Shown: positions 22,137 through 32,168 of the stretch, piece by piece
How positions within the stretch are numbered: position 1 is the stretch's first letter
How the letters are laid out: every line of letters starts with the position of its first letter
Assembly: GCA_019115945.1 (NCBI GenBank)
Contig: DXCO01000035.1
Span: forward strand, 54,353-118,352
DNA: 64,000 bases
Source of the DNA: Candidatus Borkfalkia excrementavium
GTDB taxonomy: Bacteria; Bacillota; Clostridia; Christensenellales; Borkfalkiaceae
Direction of reading: 5' to 3'
Notes under the pieces: model-generated
Databases searched by the model: none
Told to the model about the DNA's origin: nothing
What the model saw: the letters and a program-made list of their open reading frames with translations, nothing else
Translations under genes and position numbers: made by a program

Positions 22137-22859
22137 ATGCTCGAACTGAAAAATATATCCTATTCCGTCAAAGACGAAACGACGGGAAGAAAACAGGATA
22201 TTCTGAAAGACGTCAATCTGACGTTCGAGGATAAAAGCATCAGCGTGATCACGGGCCCGAACGGGAGCGGCAAATCGACGCTGATCAAAATCATCATGGG
22301 CTTTGACCGTCCGACCGCGGGAAAAGTCCTGTTTGACGGAGAAGATATCACAGAACTCGGCATTACCGACCGGGCGCGCCGCGGCTTTACCATCGCCTTT
22401 CAGCAGCCGGTCCGTTTCAAAGGCATTACCGTAAAAAAATTATTGGAATTGGCCTGCGGAAAAAAACTGGGGATCGACGAAATGTGCGATTGCCTGTCCT
22501 CAGTGGGGCTCTGTGCGCGCAATTATATCGACCGCGCGGTGGACGGGACCCTTTCGGGCGGAGAACTCAAGCGTATCGAACTTGCCGTCGCGATGGCAAA
22601 GGGCGGAGATGTATTTCTTCTCGACGAGCCTGAAGCGGGTATCGATCTGTGGAGTTTTGAAGATCTCGTAAAAATATTCGATAAATTGCGGGACAAGACG
22701 GTCATTATCGTCAGTCACCAGCAGCGGATCCTCGAAACGGCGGATAAGATCATCCTGCTCGATCATGATACGGTCACTTCCGCGGATAAAAAGGACGATC
22801 TTTTTGCACTTTTGACGAGGCGGCCCTCCCTTTGTTGGAGAGAGGTCAAGGAGAGTTGA
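22137..22859 (+). CDS. SufC-like ABC ATPase (Fe-S cluster assembly)
   Basis: Walker A TGPNGSGKSTLIKII, signature GTLSGGELKRIELA, Walker B DVFLLDEPEAGIDLWS; start at MLELKNISYSV with RBS ggagaaagg. Confidence 0.9.
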   Translation: MLELKNISYSVKDETTGRKQDILKDVNLTFEDKSISVITGPNGSGKSTLIKIIMGFDRPTAGKVLFDGEDITELGITDRARRGFTIAFQQPVRFKGITVKKLLELACGKKLGIDEMCDCLSSVGLCARNYIDRAVDGTLSGGELKRIELAVAMAKGGDVFLLDEPEAGIDLWSFEDLVKIFDKLRDKTVIIVSHQQRILETADKIILLDHDTVTSADKKDDLFALLTRRPSLCWREVKES

Positions 22860-22861
22860 CT

Positions 22862-23779
22862 ATGGATAAGACAGATTCCGAACTTCTGGAAACGATTGCC
22901 GATCTCCACGGGATTCCCGAAGGAAGTTTTAATATCAGAAAAAACGGCAAATTGCTGGCCCGCAATTCCACGGCGGACATCGAGATCGTCCCGAAAAAGG
23001 ATAAAGACGGTATCGATATCATCGTTAAGGCGGGCGTGAAAAACAAATCCGTGCATATTCCCGTATTGCTGACGGTGGGCGATTTTCAGGATACGGTATA
23101 CAACGATTTCTTTATCGGAGAAAATGCGGACGTTACGATCATTGCGGGATGCGGGATCCATAACGAAACGTGCGGAAATGCCGAACATAACGGATTGCAT
23201 ACCTTTTATCTGGCAAAAAATGCAAAGGTCAAATATGTCGAAAAGCATTTTGCATCCGGAGACGGAACGGGAAAAAAGGTGTTTGATCCCATTACAAAGA
23301 TTTACTTAAAGGAAAATGCCTGCTTTGTCATGGAGGCGACACAACTGGGCGGGGTCACATATACGAACAGAAAGACGTACGCGACGCTCGGCAAAAAATC
23401 GCAGTTGATCGTGAAAGAAAAGATCCTGACCGATCACGAAGAGCAGGCGCTCACCGATTTCAAAGTTACCCTGAAAGGAAAGGGGAGCCGTGCGGATATT
23501 GTCAGCCGCAGCGTGGCAAAGGGAAGATCCGTTCAGAAATTTGCATCCGACCTGATCGGGAAAAACGAATGTTTCGGCCATGTGGAATGCGACGGGATCC
23601 TCCTTGACGGAGCGCGGATCGTTTCCACGCCGAAAATCGATGCGGTGAGTCCGGAGGCGAGCCTGGTACATGAGGCGGCCGTCGGTAAAATCGCGGGAGA
23701 ACAGTTGCTCAAATTGATGAGCCTCGGCCTTACCGAACAGGAAGCGGAGGATGCGGTCATCAAAGGATTTTTGAATTAA
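22862..23779 (+). CDS. SufB/SufD-like scaffold protein of a minimal SUF system
   Basis: SufBD core features (NKSVHIPVLLTVGD, TIIAGCGIHNETCGNAEHNGLHTFYLAKNAKVKYVEKH, LSPEASLVHEAAVGKI-type tail); start MDKTDSELLE. Confidence 0.88.
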   Translation: MDKTDSELLETIADLHGIPEGSFNIRKNGKLLARNSTADIEIVPKKDKDGIDIIVKAGVKNKSVHIPVLLTVGDFQDTVYNDFFIGENADVTIIAGCGIHNETCGNAEHNGLHTFYLAKNAKVKYVEKHFASGDGTGKKVFDPITKIYLKENACFVMEATQLGGVTYTNRKTYATLGKKSQLIVKEKILTDHEEQALTDFKVTLKGKGSRADIVSRSVAKGRSVQKFASDLIGKNECFGHVECDGILLDGARIVSTPKIDAVSPEASLVHEAAVGKIAGEQLLKLMSLGLTEQEAEDAVIKGFLN

Positions 23780-23970
23780 AGTACGGCGGCGGTCTTTTCT
23801 TTTTTGGAAAAAACCAAAATTAGCAAAACAGGCAGTTTTTTCGGACTGCCTGTTTTTTGTCGCATTTACAAAACATTAACAAAACAAATACAATAAATTA
23901 ATATCCGATTGATAAAACGGAAACATACCGGCTGTATAATAAGCCCATAAAAATCAAGGAGGCAACCTTT

Positions 23971-24318
23971 ATGTTGCAGGAAAAAGAAAAATCTTATGCG
24001 GAAGATCTCATGCGGGAGTACAGCCCCGAAAAAAAGACGGATCTGGATACGCTGCGCGCCCTTGACCGTAAGGTCAAACAGCCCGCGCAGATCGTGGCAT
24101 ATACGCTCGGGATCATCGGGGCGCTTGTTCTCGGCGTGGGAATGTGCCTTGCAATGAAAGTCATCGGCGAACTGATGCCGCTCGGGATCGTGATCGGGGT
24201 CGTCGGCATCGCGATCGTAGTTGCGAATTATTTTATCTATAAGGCGATTCTTAAAAAACGCAGAGAAAAATATTCAGACGAGATCGTCCGGCTGAGCAAT
24301 AAAATCCTGAATGATTAA
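23971..24318 (+). CDS. Small two-TM membrane protein (family sometimes labelled 'dihydropteridine reductase')
   Basis: LGIIGALVLGVGMCLAMKVIGELMPLGIVIGVVGIAIV; paralog of 17967..18362. Confidence 0.78.
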   Translation: MLQEKEKSYAEDLMREYSPEKKTDLDTLRALDRKVKQPAQIVAYTLGIIGALVLGVGMCLAMKVIGELMPLGIVIGVVGIAIVVANYFIYKAILKKRREKYSDEIVRLSNKILND

Positions 24319-24350
24319 AAAAGGGCGGGGGATCCCCGCCCTTTTTATCA
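24318..24350 (+). terminator. Rho-independent terminator
   Basis: aaaaaGGGCGGGGgatCCCCGCCCtttttat. Confidence 0.8.
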
Positions 24351-24449
24351 TAAAGTGCATGGCGTTGGAAAGCGGAGCGCATTTTTTATCACGCATACAC
24401 CTTGTTTTGCGTATGTATATAAGGAAGGGTTTTTACGGAGGATAAAAAA

Positions 24450-25223
24450 TTGGGCTTTCTTTCCGATCTGCCGTTATGGGTGCAGGCTCTTTTTGCAACT
24501 TTGTTTACGTATGCGATGACAGCGGCCGGGGCAGTTTTTGTTTTTCTGTCAAAAAATTTCAACAAAAAAATTCTGACCGTCATGATGGGGCTCGCTGCGG
24601 GGATCATGATCGCGGCGAGTTTTTTTTCGCTTCTGCTCCCGGCAAAGGAAAGATGCGAAGCGTCCGGGCAAAATCCCGCTTTTATTCTGACGGTGGGTTT
24701 TTTGGCGGGCGGTGCGTTTATCGTTCTGTCGGATATCCTGCTGGGAAGGCTGTCGGCATTTTCCGAAAGAGAAAAAAAGAGCGGATTTCTCATGAGTACG
24801 GCAATGACTTTGCATAATATACCGGAAGGGCTTGCTGTAGGGGTCGCCTTCGGTTCCATTGCCGGCGGCGCTCCGGCGGTGTCGGCCGTCATGCTGGCGC
24901 TGGGGATCGGCATTCAGAACTTTCCGGAAGGGCTTTGCGTCTCTGTTCCTTTGAGAAGACAGGGGATGTCGCCGGGAAAGGCATTCTTTGTCGGTCAGGC
25001 GTCCGGATTCGTCGAAGTACCGTCCGGCATCCTCGGGGCGCTTGCGGTCGGCGTCGTATCCTCGCTTCTTCCGTGGGCTCTGGCATTTTCCGCGGGCGCA
25101 ATGATCGCGGTCGTCTGTTCTGAACTGATCCCTTCGGGGTTTGCGGAAAACAAGACGGCTGCATCCTGCGGCGTTATATTCGGGTTTTCCCTGATGATGT
25201 TTTTGGATATTTTGCTCGGATAA
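24450..25223 (+). CDS. ZIP-family metal transporter
   Basis: TM-rich; TLHNIPEGLAVGVAFG and GIGIQNFPEGLCVSVPLR HNIPEG/QNFPEG motifs; TTG start. Confidence 0.92.
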   Translation: MGFLSDLPLWVQALFATLFTYAMTAAGAVFVFLSKNFNKKILTVMMGLAAGIMIAASFFSLLLPAKERCEASGQNPAFILTVGFLAGGAFIVLSDILLGRLSAFSEREKKSGFLMSTAMTLHNIPEGLAVGVAFGSIAGGAPAVSAVMLALGIGIQNFPEGLCVSVPLRRQGMSPGKAFFVGQASGFVEVPSGILGALAVGVVSSLLPWALAFSAGAMIAVVCSELIPSGFAENKTAASCGVIFGFSLMMFLDILLG

Positions 25224-25260
25224 AGGTATATTTTTTTTCAAACGGGCAAAAATCCTTATT

Positions 25261-26136
25261 ATGGAAACGCCGAAAGTCAACGAAGCGAAACAAACGGAAC
25301 TGAAAAAGCAACCGGAAACGCCGGAAAAGGCTGCGCCGGAAAAGAACAAAAAGACGGTCATCATCATCGGCGCCTCATCGGGGATCGGATACGAGAGCGC
25401 GCTGAAACTGATCGGGCGTAATTATCACGTCGTCAATATTTCCCGCACCCCCTGTCCGTTAGAGAGGGTAAAGAACTATGCGGCAGACATCACGGTAGGG
25501 AGCACGCTGGAAAAAGCGCTTCATGCCGTAGCGGAAAAGACGCAGTATTTTTACGCGCTCGTCTATTGTGCGGGCTTTTCGATGGCTGCGCCCATCGAAT
25601 ACGTCAATCAGAAGGACTACCGCTATCTCTTCGAGGTCAATTTTTTCGGAGCGCTCCGAGCGATCCAGTCCGCCGTGCCCTTTATGAAAAAGAAGGGCGG
25701 CAGGATCGTTCTGGTCAGTTCCATGGGCGGGCTTCTTCCCGTGGCGTTCGACAGTTTTTACAGCAGTTCGAAGGCGGCTCTGGATATGCTGGCAAAGAGT
25801 GCGGCGATCGAATTGGAGCCCTATAACATACGCCTCACTTCCGTACAGCCGGGCGGTACGTCCACAAGTTTTACCTTCAAACGCAAGGTGTACGGGGATG
25901 AAGACAACGGGGAATATGCTTCCCGCTTGAACAAAGCGACGGCCGCTCTGGCCAACATAGAGCAGGGCGGCATGAGCGCGGGCGAGGTCGCCAGAACGAT
26001 AGCCGACGTTCTCGACATGAAAAAGCCGCCAGCACAGGTGCAATGCGGCGGCAAAAATAAATTTTACGCTGTTGCGCAGAGGCTGTTGCCCGGAAATATG
26101 TCGCTCTATCTGAATAAGAAAAAATACAGGCAATAA
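25261..26136 (+). CDS. Short-chain dehydrogenase/reductase with charged N-terminal extension
   Basis: GASSGIGYESA, YSSSKAALDML catalytic YxxxK; roughly 35 aa Lys/Glu/Pro-rich N-terminal extension. Confidence 0.9.
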   Translation: METPKVNEAKQTELKKQPETPEKAAPEKNKKTVIIIGASSGIGYESALKLIGRNYHVVNISRTPCPLERVKNYAADITVGSTLEKALHAVAEKTQYFYALVYCAGFSMAAPIEYVNQKDYRYLFEVNFFGALRAIQSAVPFMKKKGGRIVLVSSMGGLLPVAFDSFYSSSKAALDMLAKSAAIELEPYNIRLTSVQPGGTSTSFTFKRKVYGDEDNGEYASRLNKATAALANIEQGGMSAGEVARTIADVLDMKKPPAQVQCGGKNKFYAVAQRLLPGNMSLYLNKKKYRQ

Positions 26137-26170
26137 AAAAGAGGGATCGGAAAAGATCCCTCTTTTTTAT
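26133..26170. terminator. Bidirectional terminator between SDR gene and leuS
   Basis: aataaaaaaGAGGGATCggaaaaGATCCCTCttttttatt. Confidence 0.8.
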
Positions 26171-26177
26171 TGTCGGA

Positions 26178-28610
26178 TCATACGATGATATTGACGAGCC
26201 TGTCTGGAACAATGATGAATTTTTTGATGACTTTTCCCTCGACAAAGGGCTTGATCGTCTCGTCTGCAAGCACGGCGGAGCGGATTTCTTCCTCCGTCAT
26301 ACCTTTTGCGATCATCAATTTTGCCTTGATCTTGCTGTTGACCTGCACGGCATATTCCGTTTCGCGCTTTTCAAGCGCGCTTTCGTCGCAGACGGGATAA
26401 CGCTGATCGAAAACGGAATATTTGTAACCGCACTGTTCCCACAATTCTTCCGCAAAATGGGGGGCAAACGGTGCCATCAAAAGGATAAGATCTTTAATAC
26501 AGGCTTTGAAGAAGGGGACGTTCTTTTCCTGCAATCCGTCATATTTATAGAGTGCGTTCACGTATTCCATCAGCCTGGCGACGGCGGTGTTGAAAGAAAA
26601 AGTTTCCAGATCTTTTGTGATCTGTTTGATGGAATTGTTTTTGACGTAAGAAAGTTCCGCTTCGGCTTCGCCCGTTTCCGTCTCTTTTCCCTTCATTTCG
26701 TTGACTTTGAGTACCAACCGTTCGGTGCGGTCGAGGAATTTTGCGACCGATTTGATCCCGTCGTCGCTCCACGGTCCGCCTTCGGTGTAAGAAAAGCCGA
26801 ACATAAGATAGAGCCTGAACGCATCCGAGCCGTATGTCTCGATATAATCGTCGGGGGAAACGATATTACCCTTTGATTTGGACATCCTGTTTCCGTCCGG
26901 CCCGAGGATAACGCCCTGATGGATGAGCGATTTGAAAGGTTCGTCGAAGTTGAGGTATCCCATATCGCGGAGGGCCTTGGTAAAGAATCGTGCGTACAGC
27001 AGATGCATGCAGGCGTGTTCCGCGCCGCCGATATATTTATCAACGGGGAGCATTTTATTCACGATTTCCGGATCGAATGGCTGTTTTTGGTTGTGCGCGT
27101 CGGCATATCTGAGATAATACCAACTCGAACAGACGAAGGTATCCAGCGTATCGGGATCCCTGAGCGCGTCTCCTCCGCAATGCGGGCATTTTGTGTGCAT
27201 GAACTCATCGCATTTTGCAAGAGGGGATTTTCCGTCCGGTTTGAATTCGACGTTGTGAGGAAGTTTAACGGGCAGATCTTTATAAGGGACAGGTACGATC
27301 CCGCAGTGCGGGCAGTGGATGACGGGGATCGGCGCGCCCCAGTAGCGCTGGCGGGAGACCAGCCAGTCGCGCAGGCGGTAATTGACTTTGCGCTCGCCCT
27401 TGCCGAGTTTGGTCAGATAATTGGTGATCTCCGTTCTCGCCTCTTCGCCGAATTTTCCGTCAAATTGCAAACTGTTCACGCAGATGCCGTCCTCGCAGAA
27501 GGGGAGCACGGTCTCTCCGTTTTTGTTTTCGATAACTTTGTTGATGGGCAGGCCGTATTTCGTTGCAAAGGCGAAATCGCGCTCGTCGTGCGCGGGAACA
27601 CCCATTACCGCGCCCGTGCCGTAAGAATACAGTACATAATCGGCGGCGTAGATCGGGACTTTTTTTCCGTTTACGGGGTTGATGGCATAGTGTCCGATGA
27701 ACACGCCCGTCTTTTCACGCGCGGAGGACAGTCTCTCGATCTCATTCGTTTTTGCCGTGTTTTCGATATATGCTTCCACTTCGGGCAACTGTTCCGCGGA
27801 AGCAAGTTTTCTCACCAGAGGATGTTCGGGGGCGAGCACCACGTAAGAAACGCCGAATATCGTGTCGCATCTGGTCGTAAAGACTTTGAATTTGTCTCCG
27901 CTTTCGCATTCGAACTCGATTTCGCAGCCGACGGATTTTCCGATCCAGTTTTTCTGCATGAGTTTCGTCTTTTCCGGCCAATCGATCGTGTTGAGTCCGT
28001 CCAGCAATTCTTCCGCATAGTCGGTGATCTTAAAGAACCACTGCGTCAGATTTTTTTTGTAAACGGGGGATCCGCAGCGTTCGCAGCAGTTGTCCACGAC
28101 CTGCTCGTTTGCAAGCACGGTATTGCAGTTGGGGCACCAGTTTACGGGCGCCTCTTTGCGGTATGCAAGGCCGTGCTCATAGAGTTTGAGGAACATCCAC
28201 TGCGTCCATTTATAGTAATCTTCCTCGCACGTTTTCACTTCCGCCGACCAGTCAAACATGGCGCCCATCGCTTTGAGTTGCTTTTCCATTGTCGCGATGT
28301 TTTTTTCCGTCGATTCTTTGGGGTGGATCTGCGTTTTGATCGCATAATTTTCGGCGGGCAGTCCGAACGCATCGAAGCCCATCGGCTGAAATACTTCGTA
28401 TCCCTGCATTTTTTTGAAGCGTGCAAAACTGTCGGAAGGGCCGTAATTGTACCAGTGCCCGACATGCAGTTTCGCTCCGGAAGGATAGGAAAACATTTCG
28501 AGAACATAATATTTTTTATCGATGTTCTTTTTGTTGAAATAATTCTCCTTCGTTTTCTCCCAGCGTTGCTGCCATTTGCTTTCGACAGATTTCATATCCA
28601 TAAAAGACAT
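26178..28610 (-). CDS. leuS: Leucyl-tRNA synthetase
   Basis: [22 protein letters not shown], editing domain, [16 protein letters not shown]. Confidence 0.97.
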   Translation of the reverse strand: MSFMDMKSVESKWQQRWEKTKENYFNKKNIDKKYYVLEMFSYPSGAKLHVGHWYNYGPSDSFARFKKMQGYEVFQPMGFDAFGLPAENYAIKTQIHPKESTEKNIATMEKQLKAMGAMFDWSAEVKTCEEDYYKWTQWMFLKLYEHGLAYRKEAPVNWCPNCNTVLANEQVVDNCCERCGSPVYKKNLTQWFFKITDYAEELLDGLNTIDWPEKTKLMQKNWIGKSVGCEIEFECESGDKFKVFTTRCDTIFGVSYVVLAPEHPLVRKLASAEQLPEVEAYIENTAKTNEIERLSSAREKTGVFIGHYAINPVNGKKVPIYAADYVLYSYGTGAVMGVPAHDERDFAFATKYGLPINKVIENKNGETVLPFCEDGICVNSLQFDGKFGEEARTEITNYLTKLGKGERKVNYRLRDWLVSRQRYWGAPIPVIHCPHCGIVPVPYKDLPVKLPHNVEFKPDGKSPLAKCDEFMHTKCPHCGGDALRDPDTLDTFVCSSWYYLRYADAHNQKQPFDPEIVNKMLPVDKYIGGAEHACMHLLYARFFTKALRDMGYLNFDEPFKSLIHQGVILGPDGNRMSKSKGNIVSPDDYIETYGSDAFRLYLMFGFSYTEGGPWSDDGIKSVAKFLDRTERLVLKVNEMKGKETETGEAEAELSYVKNNSIKQITKDLETFSFNTAVARLMEYVNALYKYDGLQEKNVPFFKACIKDLILLMAPFAPHFAEELWEQCGYKYSVFDQRYPVCDESALEKRETEYAVQVNSKIKAKLMIAKGMTEEEIRSAVLADETIKPFVEGKVIKKFIIVPDRLVNIIV

Positions 28611-28633
28611 CCTCCGCGCGGCGAACGCGCCGT

Positions 28634-28828
28634 TTATTTTTTCTTAGCGAAACATCTGTAAATCAGATAGGTCGAGGGGCCGACGATCGGAACGAGCAGA
28701 ATCACGAGATTCCACGGAATGATCGCTTTTACTACGCCCTTATCCCTGAGCAACAAATAAATGGTCAGAATTGCCATAAAATAATGTACTGCCAAAACGG
28801 CGATCAGGACGATTGCAATGGTCGGCAT
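28634..28828 (-). CDS. Small PLDc_N-type membrane protein
   Basis: Two TM with [20 protein letters not shown], typical PLDc_N pattern. Confidence 0.72.
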   Translation of the reverse strand: MPTIAIVLIAVLAVHYFMAILTIYLLLRDKGVVKAIIPWNLVILLVPIVGPSTYLIYRCFAKKK

Positions 28829-28981
28829 GCTTTTTCCTACCTATAATAATTCACTTGATTATATAATTTTTTACAATTTAAGTCAAGTTATGCGACGAAG
28901 AAGCGCGAAAAATTTATAAAAAATCCCTTTCGTTTTCCGTCAAGAGTAAATAAAAAAAGTGCCGCCGCATAAACTAACATT

Positions 28982-29695
28982 ATGGTAAATATAACCGTTT
29001 CCGAAAAAAACGAAAACAATCGTTACGTCGCTTATGTATACGGCTCTCTCTATTCACATCTGGAGGCGTGCGGCGCGAAAGCGGAATTGTCTTTCGACGC
29101 CGACAGGACGAATCTCAATATCAAAGCGGATAAAAGATTCGATCCATATATACGGCGGTTCGTGGAAGAAAAACTCGCCGAGGTGATCGCAGTCGGGTAT
29201 AAATATACGATGTTCAAAAAACAGGTGCGGCCGGCAGGGCTGGGGGCGGAGGATCTCGAAATTTTGCTTGCGGCCCTGATCGCCGCAGATTTTCGGGAGG
29301 ATAAAAATTATATTTTTACCCGCATCAAGGAAATGAAAGTTTATTCCGTGGACGGCTTTTATGCTTTCCGCCTGAAAATGCTTCGGGAAAAATGGCAAAG
29401 CGTGATCAACTGCGTTCCGGGTTATTTTACGGAAGATCGTCTCGCCGCCTTCATGGGATATCTTCTCAAAGACGACTGCGGGGAAAAAATATTTATCCGC
29501 GACGCGGAGATCTATGACAACCATTACAACAAACTCCGCCGCGCTTCTCTGATAGAAGGGGGCATCTCGGACATGAACACGGTCCGCGAAATTATTTTGA
29601 GTTGCGCCGGCGAGATCGAATGCGTCACCGCGCTGCCCGCGCGGCAGGAAAATTTTCTTCGCCGTTATTACTCGGGCAGGATAAGTTTTTTGTGA
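28982..29695 (+). CDS. YtxC-like putative sporulation protein
   Basis: Position immediately upstream of thrS as B. subtilis ytxC; sequence resembles the YtxC family. Confidence 0.65.
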   Translation: MVNITVSEKNENNRYVAYVYGSLYSHLEACGAKAELSFDADRTNLNIKADKRFDPYIRRFVEEKLAEVIAVGYKYTMFKKQVRPAGLGAEDLEILLAALIAADFREDKNYIFTRIKEMKVYSVDGFYAFRLKMLREKWQSVINCVPGYFTEDRLAAFMGYLLKDDCGEKIFIRDAEIYDNHYNKLRRASLIEGGISDMNTVREIILSCAGEIECVTALPARQENFLRRYYSGRISFL

Positions 29696-29723
29696 ATCTC
29701 CGTAAAATGCGCATGATTTCGGT

Positions 29724-29752
29724 TGACAAATTTAAGGCGAAAAGTTAAAATA
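29724..29752 (+). promoter_or_regulatory. Promoter of thrS T-box leader
   Basis: TTGACA ... 17 nt ... TAAAAT just before the T-box leader. Confidence 0.55.
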
Positions 29753-29759
29753 AAGGAAA

Positions 29760-29985
29760 ATCGAATTTGCGTTAAAGAAGAGACAAGTAATCCGAATGGA
29801 AAGGATGTTCAGAGAGCGGAACCGAGGCTGCAAGTTCCGCGATCCGGATTCGGGCGAAACCGCTTTTCCAGCAAAAGCCGCGCCGCTGTCGGCGCAAGCA
29901 AGAGGTCGGCGCAGTGCCGGCAATTAAGGTGGAACCGCGCATTCATGCGTCCTTAAACGAGTGTTTAGGGACGCATTTTTTATTT
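29760..29985 (+). ncRNA. T-box leader (tRNA-Thr sensing) upstream of thrS
   Basis: Stem I features (GAAGAGACAAGTAA; AGAGAGCGGAACC...GGTTCCGC-type AG-bulge/apical region), specifier GAA-ACC-G, T-box AAGGTGGAACCGCG (29926-29939), terminator GCGTCCTTAAAC-gagt-GTTTAGGGACGC + T-run. Confidence 0.93.
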
Positions 29986-30014
29986 TTCACAAACGCAAGG
30001 GAGGAGGTTTTACA

Positions 30015-31922
30015 ATGATTATCACATTAAAAGGCGGAGACAAGCGGGAATATTCCGCGCCCGTTTCCTGCAAGCAGATCGCGCAGGACATCAGCGAGGG
30101 GCTTGCCCGCGCGGCTGTTTGCGCGAAGGTGGATGGAAAACTCGTCGATCTGGCGCATGTGGTGGACGGAGACTGCGAACTTGAGATCGTCACGCTGAAA
30201 GACAAGGAAGGGCTTGACGTCTACCGTCATACGACGGCGCACGTGCTCGCGCAGGCTGTCAAGGCGATCTTTCCGACAAGCAAACTCGCCATCGGCCCTA
30301 CGATCGACAACGGTTTTTATTACGATATCGATTTTCAGACGCCGATCACGCAGGAAGATCTCGGAAAGATAGAGGCGGAGATGAAAAAGATCATCAAGAG
30401 CAATCTTCCCGTGGAGCGCTTTACCCTTTCCCGTTCCGACGCAATAAAACTTATGACCAAATATTCGGAAAAATATAAGGTTGCGCTGATCAAAGATCTT
30501 CCGGAAGGGGAAGAGATCTCCTTTTATAAGCAAGGGGATTTTACCGATCTTTGCCGCGGACCGCATCTTCCTTCGACGGGCAAGATCAAGGCGTTCAAAC
30601 TGACCAGCATTGCGGGTGCATATTGGCGCGGCAACGAGAAAAATAAAATGCTCACCCGTATTTACGGAACGGCGTTTGCGAAAAAAGACGAAATGGACGC
30701 CTATTTTGCAATGCTCGAAGAGGCCAAAAAGCGCGATCATACCAAACTCGGGAAAGAATTGGGGCTCTTTGCTTTGCTGAACGAAGGCAAAGGCTTTCCG
30801 TTCTTCCTGCCCAAGGGCATGGTCCTGAAAAATATTCTGGTGGATTACTGGCGGCAGATCCACACCCGCGAGGGATACGTGGAAGTGCAGACGCCCATCA
30901 TTCTCAACAGAAGCCTATGGGAAACTTCCGGCCACTGGGGGCATTATAAAGAAAACATGTACACGACCAAGATCGACGGGGAAGATTGCGCCATCAAGCC
31001 GATGAACTGCCCCGGCGGGCTTCTCGTATACAAACTCACGCCGCACAGTTATAAAGATCTGCCCATCCGCATGGGGGAACTCGGCATCGTGCATCGGCAT
31101 GAAAAGAGCGGACAACTGCACGGGCTGATGCGCGTCCGTTGCTTTACGCAGGACGATGCGCACATCTTTATGTTGCCCGAACAGATCAGGGACGAGATCA
31201 AAGGAGTCGTTCGCATTATCAACGAGGTTTATACGCAGTTCGGTTTCAAGTATCATGTAGAACTTTCCACCCGTCCGGAGAACAGCATGGGCAGCGATGA
31301 AGACTGGGAAAACGCGACGGATGCGCTCCGCTCGGCGCTCGAGGATATGCAACTTCCTTATGTCGTCAATGAAGGAGACGGGGCGTTCTACGGGCCGAAG
31401 ATCGATTTCCATCTGACCGATTCCATCGGCCGTACGTGGCAGTGCGGGACCATCCAGTTGGATTTCCAGTTGCCGCAGCGTTTCGAAGCGGAATATACGG
31501 GAGAGGACGGGCAGAAGCATCGTCCCATCATGATCCATCGCGTCGTGTTCGGCTCGATAGAAAGGTTTATAGGGATTTTGATCGAGCATTACGCGGGCAA
31601 ATTCCCCGTTTGGCTCTCGCCCGTGCAGGTAAAGATCCTTCCCGTTTCGGATAAATCCATGGACTATGCGAAGGAAGTGGAAAAGGTCCTGCGCGACAAG
31701 GGGCTGCGAGTCGAAACGGATGCCCGCAACGAAAAGATAGGCTATAAGATCCGTGAAGCGCAACTTGAAAAATTGCCGTATATGCTGATCATCGGCGACA
31801 AAGAAAAGGAGGAAGGCACGGTGTCCGTAAGGATGCGCGAAAAGGGAGATATCGGGGCCATGTCCCTTTCCGATTTTGCAGCCAAAGTCAAAAAGGAAAA
31901 CGATGAAAAAATAATTTTCTGA
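30015..31922 (+). CDS. thrS: Threonyl-tRNA synthetase
   Basis: TGS domain MIITLKGGDKREYSAP, HxxxH in YRHTTAHVLAQA, class II motifs (IGELGIVHRHEKSGQLHGLMRVRCFTQDDAHIF); start at MIITLK. Confidence 0.97.
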   Translation: MIITLKGGDKREYSAPVSCKQIAQDISEGLARAAVCAKVDGKLVDLAHVVDGDCELEIVTLKDKEGLDVYRHTTAHVLAQAVKAIFPTSKLAIGPTIDNGFYYDIDFQTPITQEDLGKIEAEMKKIIKSNLPVERFTLSRSDAIKLMTKYSEKYKVALIKDLPEGEEISFYKQGDFTDLCRGPHLPSTGKIKAFKLTSIAGAYWRGNEKNKMLTRIYGTAFAKKDEMDAYFAMLEEAKKRDHTKLGKELGLFALLNEGKGFPFFLPKGMVLKNILVDYWRQIHTREGYVEVQTPIILNRSLWETSGHWGHYKENMYTTKIDGEDCAIKPMNCPGGLLVYKLTPHSYKDLPIRMGELGIVHRHEKSGQLHGLMRVRCFTQDDAHIFMLPEQIRDEIKGVVRIINEVYTQFGFKYHVELSTRPENSMGSDEDWENATDALRSALEDMQLPYVVNEGDGAFYGPKIDFHLTDSIGRTWQCGTIQLDFQLPQRFEAEYTGEDGQKHRPIMIHRVVFGSIERFIGILIEHYAGKFPVWLSPVQVKILPVSDKSMDYAKEVEKVLRDKGLRVETDARNEKIGYKIREAQLEKLPYMLIIGDKEKEEGTVSVRMREKGDIGAMSLSDFAAKVKKENDEKIIF

Positions 31923-31974
31923 GAATCGATGAAAATCGTTTGACTTTTTTAAGGAGAATTGTTAATATAATAAA

Positions 31975-32116
31975 GTAAAGCAGAAGATACTTCTCGCCTT
32001 GCGGCAATCGCGTTGCAAGTGCCACAATTTATCCTGAACGATGAGCGCATATTCTGTGCGCATAATAATATTGGAAAGGATTGCGGGACGTATCTTATTG
32101 CGTCCCGCTTTTTTAT
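31975..32116 (+). ncRNA. Ribosomal protein L20 leader (infC-rpmI-rplT operon)
   Basis: AGCAGAAGATACTTCTCGCCTTGCGGC consensus near 5' end; ends in terminator GCGGGACG-N10-CGTCCCGC-TTTTTT (32093-32116). Confidence 0.85.
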
Positions 32117-32168
32117 GACCTGAACGACGAAGTTTTCGGGAAATATATCAAAAGGAAGGTAAAAAGTT

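Noticed and set aside
26919-28661. 580-aa plus-strand ORF opposite leuS
   Set aside because: Antisense shadow of leuS.
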